Shown: positions 1 to 6,209 of the stretch, in pieces
How positions within the stretch are numbered: the stretch's first letter is position 1
How the letters are laid out: each line of letters begins with the position of its first letter
Source: a virus
Strand: one strand, 5' to 3'
DNA length: 60,654 nucleotides
IMG/VR virus record: IMGVR_UViG_3300046777_001314
Location: 1 to 60,654 of that record
Made by a program: the position numbers and the translations under genes
Notes under the pieces: model-generated
The model's input: the letters and a program-made list of their open reading frames with translations, nothing else
The model's database searches: none
Told to the model about the DNA's origin: nothing

Positions 1-1
1 A

Positions 2-280
2 CTTAATATTGGATCAATTATAACAATTCGTTATAATATAGAACTAACAACATATTTAAACAATACAGAGGTTTGGATAAAAACACTATTATCTGAAGAT
101 TCTTATTCTCCAATTACTTATGTGGGTAATTTAAAATACCAATATGACTATGAATTTTCGGTTGATCAAAAAATGTTTATACATAATAGTAAAGTTCAAA
201 ATTTTGGTGGTATCCCGCAAATAAGAACAGATAATGCTTGCGAGGCTATGCTAAAATCAGTATATATATCGGTTTCATGA
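2..280 (+). CDS. C-terminal part of an unrecognised structural-type protein (cut by window edge)
   Basis: An open frame enters from the left edge without a start and closes at TGA 278-280, giving 92 residues. The product is rich in Tyr, Asn, Ile and beta-branched residues (for example IGSIITIRYNIELTTY), like the large beta-rich tail proteins elsewhere in this window. It has no cysteine cluster apart from one Cys near the end and no motif I recognise. It lies directly upstream of tail-type genes, so a tail or fibre role is likely by position only. Its stop codon is also the start of an extended -10 box for the next gene. Confidence 0.6.
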   Translation, partial: LNIGSIITIRYNIELTTYLNNTEVWIKTLLSEDSYSPITYVGNLKYQYDYEFSVDQKMFIHNSKVQNFGGIPQIRTDNACEAMLKSVYISVS

Positions 281-286
281 TATAAT
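278..286 (+). promoter_or_regulatory. Extended -10 promoter TGATATAAT
   Basis: A perfect TGn-TATAAT box starts at the TGA stop of the preceding gene, 16 bases before the ATG at 303. An AGGAGG ribosome site (293-298) lies between. No -35 hexamer is evident. It is one of a family of similar boxes in this window. Confidence 0.7.
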
Positions 287-302
287 AAAATCAGGAGGAA
301 TA

Positions 303-662
303 ATGGCATTTCCAGGTACATATAATTTTAGTTACTATCGTGGTGACACTTTTGAGTTTGTCATTAGCCCAAAATCTGCAAATGGAACAACTTTTCCATT
401 GGCTGATTATACTGGTGAAGGTTCTGCAGCAAATTTTAAAATTGCAAATGTTAGAGGATCTGCTGGTGTTCAGACAACAGCAAGTGCAGTAGTTGACGAT
501 GTTTTAAATACAGTAACATGCACAATCTCACCTTCTGTTGGAAGAGAATTAACTGCAGGATCTTATGTCTATGACGTTGAAATAATTAGTACAACTGGCA
601 TAATTCATACCCTTGTAACTGGAACCATAACTGTAACAGATGATATCTCTGGAGCAGTTTAA
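303..662 (+). CDS. Small beta-sandwich tail/baseplate-type protein
   Basis: A 119-residue protein with alternating beta-type sequence and no cysteine. The segment RGDTFEFVIS near the N-terminus and the closing segment LVTGTITVTDDI resemble the N-terminal domain of phage upper-baseplate or fibre-anchor proteins. The same pattern (xGDTxxFxV, a central basic KI segment, a YD-I strand, then a final G-I-V-D strand) recurs in the gene at 5066-5488, so the two look like paralogues. It begins with AGGAGG five bases before ATG and is followed by the next gene after 2 bases. The role is inferred from context and the paralogue; family assignment is tentative. Confidence 0.65.
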   Translation: MAFPGTYNFSYYRGDTFEFVISPKSANGTTFPLADYTGEGSAANFKIANVRGSAGVQTTASAVVDDVLNTVTCTISPSVGRELTAGSYVYDVEIISTTGIIHTLVTGTITVTDDISGAV

Positions 663-664
663 CT

Positions 665-1237
665 ATGTCTCTTTCTATTCCAGTAAATACTGACGATTTA
701 GCAATTATTGCTCCACCAGATACTATTGAGGTATCTGTTGATATTGGTCCAACTGGACAAAGAGGAAGCAAGGTTTTTGTTGGTTCTGGAGATCCAAATA
801 CAAAAAGTTTTACAGAAACTATATACCTAAATGATCTTTATATAAATATTTCTCCAGGAACAGATTATTCATACATGTACCAGTATGTATCAGTACCTGG
901 TGCAGATCAATGGGAAACAATATTAAAAATTAATCCAGCCCTTCATTCAAGATTGGATACAACTATTGACTTTGCAAGCGGTACTGGCACAGCAACAATT
1001 CCAATTTCATCAATAGTTACAGTAACTGGATCACCTCTAGTTGCTTCAGACTTCAATGTTCAATACAGTATTCAGCATTCAAATGTTACATCATCTTCAA
1101 TTTCAAATGTTCAAGTATCAGGTTCAAATCTTGTTGTCACATTAAAGGCAATGGAATATTCAGGATCCTGGCAAACACTGACAGCAACAGATGTTCCTGT
1201 ACATCTATTTATATCAGTAAACACAACTGTGGTATAA
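665..1237 (+). CDS. Putative tail fibre or baseplate-associated protein
   Basis: A 190-residue beta-rich protein starting 2 bases after the previous stop. Residues 27-36 contain GPTGQRGS, a short glycine-proline element often seen in phage fibre anchors. The rest is Ser/Thr/Val-rich with no enzyme motif and no cysteine. Its last codons (gtg gta taa) overlap the promoter box for the next gene. Together with 303-662 it forms a two-gene unit resembling the pair 5066-5488 and 5488-5712. Function is inferred from composition and neighbours. Confidence 0.55.
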   Translation: MSLSIPVNTDDLAIIAPPDTIEVSVDIGPTGQRGSKVFVGSGDPNTKSFTETIYLNDLYINISPGTDYSYMYQYVSVPGADQWETILKINPALHSRLDTTIDFASGTGTATIPISSIVTVTGSPLVASDFNVQYSIQHSNVTSSSISNVQVSGSNLVVTLKAMEYSGSWQTLTATDVPVHLFISVNTTVV

Positions 1238-1238
1238 T
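1230..1238 (+). promoter_or_regulatory. Extended -10 promoter TGGTATAAT
   Basis: The box overlaps the TAA stop (1235-1237) of the preceding gene and lies 17 bases before ATG 1256, with GAGGTG as ribosome site. No -35 hexamer is evident. Confidence 0.7.
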
Positions 1239-1255
1239 CTTCAAGAGGTGAAAAT

Positions 1256-1786
1256 ATGGCAGTTGAAAGCATTGGCGAATTAGTCCCCACAAAAATACCA
1301 GGGTATGCTGACGCTGCTGATATTCAGGCAGCACTAAGAGTTTACCATTATGGTTCATATGACTATGATATTAATGAAACAAATACAACTAATCTTGTTA
1401 GTCCTTCTATAGCATATACCCTTAATGATCTTCAAAATCAAATTACTGCCCTTGACAGAATTGCTCCGTCAATTTTAACCGCTAAAGGTGCTCTTATAAG
1501 TGCTTCAGCAGCAAGCACTCCACTCATGCTTGCTGTAGGACAAAATGGAAAAGTACTAACAGCAAACTCTTCAACGGCAACAGGGCTTGAATGGGCTGCC
1601 CCAGAAGTTACACTAAGCAATGCAATTACATTTTCCAATAAAACAATAAGCGGTCTAACAAATATTTTGACCGATATTCCAAACTCATCATTAACAAATT
1701 CATCAATTAACATAAATAACTCACAGGTTGCCCTTGGAGGAAGTATAGACACTCTTCCAGACGTTATGTTATTGATGGGTGGTTAA
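1256..1786 (+). CDS. Tail fibre protein
   Basis: A 176-residue protein with features of phage fibres: a low-complexity Ser/Thr/Asn/Ala-rich body and the phrases GKVLTANS and GLEWA, typical of fibre C-terminal modules. The tail SSLTNSSININN closely matches DNSSLTNSSITVNG inside the large fibre at 6210-8597, showing shared modules. No catalytic motif or membrane segment is visible. It has its own promoter (1230-1238) and ribosome site. Specific role (side fibre or fibre tip) cannot be decided from sequence. Confidence 0.65.
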   Translation: MAVESIGELVPTKIPGYADAADIQAALRVYHYGSYDYDINETNTTNLVSPSIAYTLNDLQNQITALDRIAPSILTAKGALISASAASTPLMLAVGQNGKVLTANSSTATGLEWAAPEVTLSNAITFSNKTISGLTNILTDIPNSSLTNSSININNSQVALGGSIDTLPDVMLLMGG

Positions 1787-1794
1787 TAAATATA

Positions 1795-1803
1795 TGATAC
1801 AAT
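1795..1803 (+). promoter_or_regulatory. Extended -10 promoter TGATACAAT
   Basis: One mismatch from TGnTATAAT, 27 bases before ATG 1831, with a GGAG ribosome site (about 1820) between. Located 8 bases after the previous stop. Confidence 0.55.
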
Positions 1804-1830
1804 ATGAAAGTATACAGATAGGAGCCACTC

Positions 1831-2163
1831 ATGGCAACAGCATATAAAGTACTAGCACAATCTAACCCAAGTGCTACTACAGAAACAACACTATACACAG
1901 TTCCATCAAGTACATCTACAGTGGTTTCTACCATTTCAGTATGTAATCAATCTGGATCTGCACAGACATACCGAATTGCAGTTCGTCCAGCAGCAGACGG
2001 ATCAACAGCAGCAAAGCACTGGATCGTTTACGGAGCAACAGTAGCAGCATCAGACTCAATCATGTTGACTCTTGGTCTTACTCTTGCAGCAGGAGACCTA
2101 GTTCGTGTTTACGCATCATCTGCAGATCTTGCATTTGCAGCATTTGGTTCAGAAATTTCCTAA
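1831..2163 (+). CDS. Small beta-rich virion-type protein
   Basis: A 110-residue protein rich in Ala, Ser and Thr with a predicted all-beta pattern. The central stretch VSTISVCNQSG followed by YRIAVRPA, and later LAAGDLVRVYASS, resembles small single-domain proteins found among fibre and decoration genes of environmental phages. It carries one cysteine and no signal peptide or helix bundle. It stands as a separately promoted gene between a fibre gene and a FnIII-type tail protein, so it is probably a virion component. Exact location on the particle is unknown. Confidence 0.55.
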   Translation: MATAYKVLAQSNPSATTETTLYTVPSSTSTVVSTISVCNQSGSAQTYRIAVRPAADGSTAAKHWIVYGATVAASDSIMLTLGLTLAAGDLVRVYASSADLAFAAFGSEIS

Positions 2164-2183
2164 TTAGAGACTGAGGTAAAGAA

Positions 2184-3377
2184 ATGGCAGTAAGAAAAGC
2201 AAGTGATTCTAACCTAACAGGTAAGAAATATAATGATGGGTCAGCAGGAGGAACAAAGGTTATAGATGTTCCAGATGCACCAACAGTTGGAACACCAACA
2301 CTAAACTATCTTATTGCCTCTGTACCTTTTACACCATCTACAAAGGGTGGAGCAGCAACCTCATATACAGTAACTTCTAGTCCAGGTGGCATTACTGCAT
2401 CAGGTTCTTCTAGTCCAATCAGTGTAAGTGGTCTTAGTGATGCAACAGTGTACACTTTTACTGTAAAGGGAACAAATGTTAACTTACGATCTGGAAGTGC
2501 ATCACCAAGTTCTTCAGCAGTAACAACAGGAACATATTATTTGACAGATACAGACAACTTTAATAGAACCACTTCTGGCAATCTGGGCTCAACAAGCACA
2601 AATTCAATGACATGGAATAATGTTAAGGGCACATGGTATGCAGATGGCACATCTGGAAAATCTGATAACACTGCAACAGATAATAATATTGCAACTATCT
2701 TCCTTAAAGGAACAAACATTACAAACCTTCAGGTTGATACACTTAGTACAGGTGGTGTAGGTCCAGCATTTTGGGTAACAGACGCAAACAACTATTGGGC
2801 AGCAACAGTAAAGCATTCAACAACATCTGGATCAAATACAACATGTAGTGGAAATTGTTCACAAACTGGTGGATATTGTGCAACATGTTGTAGCGGTCAG
2901 TACACCAGCACATTCTACTCTTGCGTGTATAACTGCTGCGATGGATATAAACTATACTATGGAGATCCAAATAGCACAAACTATTACGCATTCTATTGTC
3001 AGGTATCTGGCAGAGGAGCCTGTGGTGGTGGATGTAACAGCGGTACTGCATATAACTGTACATCAAACCAAACTATTGCTTATACAAACTATATTTCTAA
3101 CTTTAGATTAATTAAGAATGGAACTGCAGTAGTAGATACACAGTATAATACAAACCAGAGCGCATATCAGAGCGCAGGATCAATTGGTATATCAACATCT
3201 GGAAATCAAATTAACTATGCTGTATATTCAGCAGCCAACAAGGGTGGAACAACATACCATAGTTCAAACTATACAGACAATAGTGCTGTAAAGACAAACT
3301 TCTATGGAGTATTCAAGGGCGATGGAGGAACAAACCAAGGATCAGCCGTTGACAACTTTACAGCGACAACTTCATAA
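2184..3377 (+). CDS. Tail protein: fibronectin III domain plus jelly-roll with a 12-cysteine insert
   Basis: A 397-residue protein. Residues about 28-115 read as a fibronectin type III module (VPDAPTVGTPTL start, SGLSDATVYTFTVKGTN near the end). Residues about 120-397 look like a concanavalin-type jelly roll (DNFNRTTSGNLG start, FYGVFKGD and VDNFTATTS end), a fold used for glycan binding on phage tails. Inserted in this domain at about residues 220-291 are 12 cysteines within roughly 72 residues; the rest of the protein has none. Such clustering suggests disulphides or metal binding, unusual for a protein assembled in the cytoplasm. Probable receptor or polysaccharide binding, by inference. 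Confidence 0.7.
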   Translation: MAVRKASDSNLTGKKYNDGSAGGTKVIDVPDAPTVGTPTLNYLIASVPFTPSTKGGAATSYTVTSSPGGITASGSSSPISVSGLSDATVYTFTVKGTNVNLRSGSASPSSSAVTTGTYYLTDTDNFNRTTSGNLGSTSTNSMTWNNVKGTWYADGTSGKSDNTATDNNIATIFLKGTNITNLQVDTLSTGGVGPAFWVTDANNYWAATVKHSTTSGSNTTCSGNCSQTGGYCATCCSGQYTSTFYSCVYNCCDGYKLYYGDPNSTNYYAFYCQVSGRGACGGGCNSGTAYNCTSNQTIAYTNYISNFRLIKNGTAVVDTQYNTNQSAYQSAGSIGISTSGNQINYAVYSAANKGGTTYHSSNYTDNSAVKTNFYGVFKGDGGTNQGSAVDNFTATTS

Positions 3378-3390
3378 TACGGGGGGTAAT

Positions 3391-3636
3391 ATGAAAGATG
3401 TAAATGATAGACCAGCAAGACCATGGGATTTATTCAATAAAAATGTAGGTAGAGTAAAGCCAGAGATTGCTGAAGAACGTTTATCAATTTGCAATGGTTG
3501 CGAACATTTGATTAAAACAACCAAATCTTGCAAAGAATGCGGATGTTTTATGTCAGCAAAAGTAAAATTACCAAATGCAGAATGTCCAATTGGCAAATGG
3601 CAAAGGGTACCAATAAGCATAACTAAGGAGATATAA
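3391..3636 (+). CDS. Small zinc-ribbon protein
   Basis: An 81-residue protein. ATG 3391 is preferred over an in-frame upstream start at 3304 because it follows a GGGGGGT ribosome site and does not overlap the previous gene. The C-terminal half has CNGC, then CKECGC and a further Cys before PIGKW, a likely zinc ribbon. The N-terminus has PARPWDLFNKN. Proteins of this shape sit beside fibre genes in many environmental phages, but I know no proven role. Its stop overlaps the next start (TAATG), implying translational coupling. Confidence 0.6.
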   Translation: MKDVNDRPARPWDLFNKNVGRVKPEIAEERLSICNGCEHLIKTTKSCKECGCFMSAKVKLPNAECPIGKWQRVPISITKEI

Positions 3637-4292
3637 TGACAGAGAATAACAACGAAAAGCCACCATTTGATATTGCATTAGTTATTGATAATGCAGTAGT
3701 GGATGTTTTGCACTCAGATGGAAGACTAGCAGATATTCTTCTTTCTAATCCAACAATTGTTGATGTAACAAGCGAAGACGGAACACAGTTAGCGTTTGTT
3801 GGTGATAAGTACAATCCAGAAGATGGATCATTTTCTAGAGATGGGGTACTCCCAGAGTCTATAGTAGATGAAACAGGAGATTTTATCTATAAACTTGCAC
3901 TTGTTTTAAATGAAGAAGTTGTGGATGTTTTGTTTATCAATGAAAGACTTGCAGCAATTCTATTGAGCGATCCAATTATTGTTAACGTAACAGGAGACGA
4001 TGGAAAGCAGTTGGCAGACTATGGAGATATTTTTGATCCTGCAACACAGACATTCTCTAAGGGCTCACAGATAGTTCCACAAGAAGAAATTGATGCACAG
4101 ATGAATAAAATTGCAGAAGAACTAAGCAAGATGAATGGCTGGGTATATAATGCAGAAGTTGGACACCATGTTCCTCCAGTTTCCTATCCACAGGATGGTA
4201 AGGTTTATAACTGGGATAATGATGTTGCAAACTGGGTTGAAGCAGATCAAAATCAATTTATCGGCGTAACCATTGATGGAGAAACAGTCTAA
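3636..4292 (+). CDS. Duplicated-module protein with a C-terminal tryptophan-rich tail-type motif
   Basis: A 218-residue acidic protein. Residues about 6-60 and 85-140 are an internal duplication: ALVIDNAVVDVL then RLADILLSNPTIVDVT in the first copy, ALVLNEEVVDVL then RLAAILLSDPIIVNVT in the second. The C-terminus has GWVYNAEVGHHVPPV, DGKVYNWDND and ANWVEA, a W/P/DG pattern common in small proteins encoded next to fibre genes of aquatic phages. It could be a fibre-assembly helper or a minor virion protein. It ends the first leftward block just before a bidirectional terminator. Confidence 0.55.
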   Translation: MTENNNEKPPFDIALVIDNAVVDVLHSDGRLADILLSNPTIVDVTSEDGTQLAFVGDKYNPEDGSFSRDGVLPESIVDETGDFIYKLALVLNEEVVDVLFINERLAAILLSDPIIVNVTGDDGKQLADYGDIFDPATQTFSKGSQIVPQEEIDAQMNKIAEELSKMNGWVYNAEVGHHVPPVSYPQDGKVYNWDNDVANWVEADQNQFIGVTIDGETV

Positions 4293-4308
4293 AAACAATA
4301 AAAAAATA

Positions 4309-4340
4309 CCCCCAAGGCATATAGCCAAGGGGGATTTTTT
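4309..4340. terminator. Bidirectional hairpin terminator between convergent genes
   Basis: CCCCC and GGGGG arms (4309-4313 and 4329-4333) with an inner GGC/GCC pairing and ATATA loop form the hairpin. TTTTTT follows on the + strand (4335-4340), and an A-rich run just before it gives a U-tract for the minus strand, so it can end both the + genes and the minus-strand lysin gene. Confidence 0.8.
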
Positions 4341-4348
4341 ATTTTATT

Positions 4349-4903
4349 TTAAATGTTTTGTGGGAACTTGCTTATCCACATCTTGGTTTTGGCTGTTATG
4401 CCTTTCCAAGCAGACCAGTTCTTACCACCATCGCTCATATGGTATGCAATTTTTGCATTGATGACTGGATTCAACAGGTCAAAGTTTGATCTAAGATTAA
4501 ACTTATCACGACGCTCTGGACCTAGATCACTAATCATGTTAATTTGAAATAGTCCGTAAGAACTATCTCCTGTACTTGTGTTGCCATTGAATCTAATTGG
4601 TTGTCCGTTAGACTCTTTCTTGGCTACCGCCCAGGCCTCTTTCAAGTCCTGACCTTCAAAGCCTACTGCCTTTAACATTAAAGCCAAATCTATGTCTGAA
4701 AGAACTGGCTTATTCTCATACTTTTTTAACACTTCTTCCCTAGAAACGAAAAAAACCGCTTTGTGGGCGGTATCCTGATTCTGGGCCGATTTATTAAGTA
4801 AATTATTCTTAGTCGTAACATTTTCTGCATTTGCATTATTTGCAAAAACAGCAGACGATACCACCAATAACATTACCCCAAACCACGCTTTTGTTTCTCT
4901 CAT
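4349..4903 (-). CDS. Secreted lysozyme-like / transglycosylase-fold lysin
   Basis: A 184-residue protein, the only confident minus-strand gene here. Residues 1-27 are a Sec signal peptide: basic start (MRETK), hydrophobic core (GVMLLVVSSAVFA) and an ANA cleavage site, so export does not need a holin. The C-terminal half is an SLT/goose-lysozyme-type fold: KKESNG supplies the likely catalytic Glu, SSYGLFQINM is the signature strand-helix, and NPVINAKIAYHMS with WSAW complete the family pattern. It should cut peptidoglycan glycan strands to release progeny, acting outside the membrane. The region between signal peptide and domain is a hydrophilic linker. It has its own promoter, a leader hairpin and AGGAGGT ribosome site. 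An alternative is a host-wall remodelling enzyme. Confidence 0.85.
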   Translation of the reverse strand: MRETKAWFGVMLLVVSSAVFANNANAENVTTKNNLLNKSAQNQDTAHKAVFFVSREEVLKKYENKPVLSDIDLALMLKAVGFEGQDLKEAWAVAKKESNGQPIRFNGNTSTGDSSYGLFQINMISDLGPERRDKFNLRSNFDLLNPVINAKIAYHMSDGGKNWSAWKGITAKTKMWISKFPQNI

Positions 4904-4926
4904 AGTTTTTACCTCCTAAGAAACGA

Positions 4927-4947
4927 ATGAGACCCTTTTGGTCTCAT
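4927..4947 (-). promoter_or_regulatory. Perfect inverted repeat at the predicted 5' end of the lysin message
   Basis: ATGAGACC and GGTCTCAT flank a 5-base loop. Measured from the minus-strand -10 box (4953-4961), the transcript should begin at about 4945-4947, so the hairpin would form the very 5' end of the mRNA. It could stabilise the message or serve as an operator over the start point. Confidence 0.6.
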
Positions 4948-4952
4948 AATCT

Positions 4953-4961
4953 AGTATAACA
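4953..4961 (-). promoter_or_regulatory. Extended -10 promoter TGTTATACT (minus strand)
   Basis: Reading the minus strand, TGTTATACT lies 49 bases before the lysin ATG. It matches the same TGn-extended -10 family used on the + strand, which supports a shared RNA polymerase signal. Confidence 0.65.
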
Positions 4962-5047
4962 TAATCTACTAATGAGTACAACTATAATGTCCGTTTTGTC
5001 CTATATCATTATAACAATCTGATAACAAAATGTATTATTGTTTATTG

Positions 5048-5056
5048 TGATATAAT
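5048..5056 (+). promoter_or_regulatory. Extended -10 promoter TGATATAAT, near-leaderless
   Basis: Only 9 bases separate the box from ATG 5066 and there is no ribosome site between them. A start point about 7 bases after the box leaves a leader of a few bases at most. Confidence 0.75.
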
Positions 5057-5065
5057 AAAAGAACT

Positions 5066-5488
5066 ATGGCTACATATAGAGATCAATTAGTCCAAAAAAG
5101 TAAATATGACGTTGGTGCAGTTCCACCAAAAGTTGAGTGGACCTTTGTAAAAGGTGATACAGCAGCATTTCGTGTTTATGTAACAGATGATAATTTAGAT
5201 CCATTAAATATTGCTGATTGGTCAATCAATATGAAAATTAAGAGACCAATAACAGATCCAGTTGTTCCTGGAGAAATTACAGATACAGCAACAACAATTA
5301 TGGCTAAGGTTCCAGCAGCAACAGTAGACGATGGTCCTGGCGAATTTACGGTTTCTTTAACAGCAGCAGAGACTCATAGTTTACAGACAAATGATATTTT
5401 TGATATTCAACTTTCTTTGCCACAAGATGATATTGTTTGGACAGTAGCACAAGGAAGAGTAATAGTTCTTGAGGATGTAACTGACTAA
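5066..5488 (+). CDS. Small beta-sandwich tail/baseplate-type protein, paralogue of 303-662
   Basis: A 140-residue protein. WTFVKGDTAAFRVYV, a central INMKIKRP segment, DIFDIQLSLP and the closing GRVIVLEDVTD follow the same order as in the 119-residue protein at 303-662, so the two are probably paralogues of an upper-baseplate or fibre-anchor domain. No cysteine, no signal peptide. It is likely translated from a near-leaderless message, and it overlaps the next gene by one base (TAATG). Role in tail decoration or fibre attachment is inferred. Confidence 0.65.
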   Translation: MATYRDQLVQKSKYDVGAVPPKVEWTFVKGDTAAFRVYVTDDNLDPLNIADWSINMKIKRPITDPVVPGEITDTATTIMAKVPAATVDDGPGEFTVSLTAAETHSLQTNDIFDIQLSLPQDDIVWTVAQGRVIVLEDVTD

Positions 5489-5712
5489 TGGCATCAGCAG
5501 TAATTACTAGTAAAAATCCTGTAATTACTAGAACAATAGAAAAGAAAAATGTTCCAACTGCAATAATTGTTGGACCTAAAAGGCTTTCAGTAATCAATGA
5601 GACTTTGCCATACAGACTTCGCTTTACTACAATTCAAATTCCAGGTTATGGTCCTAATAATCCCCCAGGAATTGGACTACAGGTAATTGGTTATTCAAAC
5701 TGGATTATTTAA
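5488..5712 (+). CDS. Small protein of unknown function in the fibre cluster
   Basis: A 74-residue basic protein starting at the TAATG junction with the previous gene. It is rich in Ile, Pro and Thr (for example IQIPGYGPNNPPGIG) and has no cysteine or catalytic motif. The order small beta-sandwich gene then this gene matches the arrangement at 303-1237, so it may be the reduced counterpart of the 190-residue protein there. Function unknown. Confidence 0.5.
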   Translation: MASAVITSKNPVITRTIEKKNVPTAIIVGPKRLSVINETLPYRLRFTTIQIPGYGPNNPPGIGLQVIGYSNWII

Positions 5713-5729
5713 ATATTTATAATTAATTA

Positions 5730-5738
5730 TGCTATAAT
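5730..5738 (+). promoter_or_regulatory. Extended -10 promoter TGCTATAAT, leaderless
   Basis: The box ends 6 bases before ATG 5745, so the expected transcription start coincides with the start codon. No ribosome site is possible within the transcript. Confidence 0.8.
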
Positions 5739-5744
5739 ACATGT

Positions 5745-6191
5745 ATGACCCAAGTATCCTTAGCCAACGTAAAGACCAAGTTTGAGACTGGTGATCGTCC
5801 ATCCCAGCAAGACTATGAAGATTTAATTGACTCTACCGCTGGCCAAGCGACCAACCTTGGTTCTTTTGGTAACAATGACAACACAATCAACGGTATTGAA
5901 AATGTAACCGTTATAGATAATTTTGATGCAACACAATGGAGAATGGTCAAGTACATGGTCTCCATATCAAAGACTTCTGCTGGTGATAATAAGTTTTACG
6001 CCACAGAATTAACCATTTTGGTTGATGGAGAAGATATCTCTGTTAGCGAATTTGGAACGATAGACAATGATGGGAATATTGGCACCATTAGCGTCTCCAG
6101 GGTTAGTAACACGGTTGCCCTCACTGTTACACCAGACCCAGCAATCAAGCCTATTACTGTACGTTATGCACGTATGGGACTTAGAGCATAA
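5745..6191 (+). CDS. Fibre-cluster protein sharing a C-terminal beta module with the large fibre
   Basis: A 148-residue protein. The N-terminal third (VKTKFETGDRPSQQDYEDLI) resembles the lead segment of phage structural proteins that begin with a short helical tag. The rest is beta-rich: WRMVKYMVSISKTS, then FYATELTILVDGED and FGTIDNDGNIGTISVS. The last ~100 residues of the 795-residue fibre follow the same order (RSAKFIVKCA, VAEVLLTLDTSD, YAIVGTNGSS), suggesting a shared terminal module. It appears to be made from a leaderless message. Base composition is a little richer in G+C than its neighbours. Confidence 0.6.
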   Translation: MTQVSLANVKTKFETGDRPSQQDYEDLIDSTAGQATNLGSFGNNDNTINGIENVTVIDNFDATQWRMVKYMVSISKTSAGDNKFYATELTILVDGEDISVSEFGTIDNDGNIGTISVSRVSNTVALTVTPDPAIKPITVRYARMGLRA

Positions 6192-6209
6192 AACTAAGGA
6201 GATAATAAA

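Noticed and set aside
2848-3111. A second + strand frame inside the cysteine-rich tail gene.
   Set aside because: It is out of frame with the FnIII-jelly-roll protein, has no ribosome site and reads as low-complexity noise.
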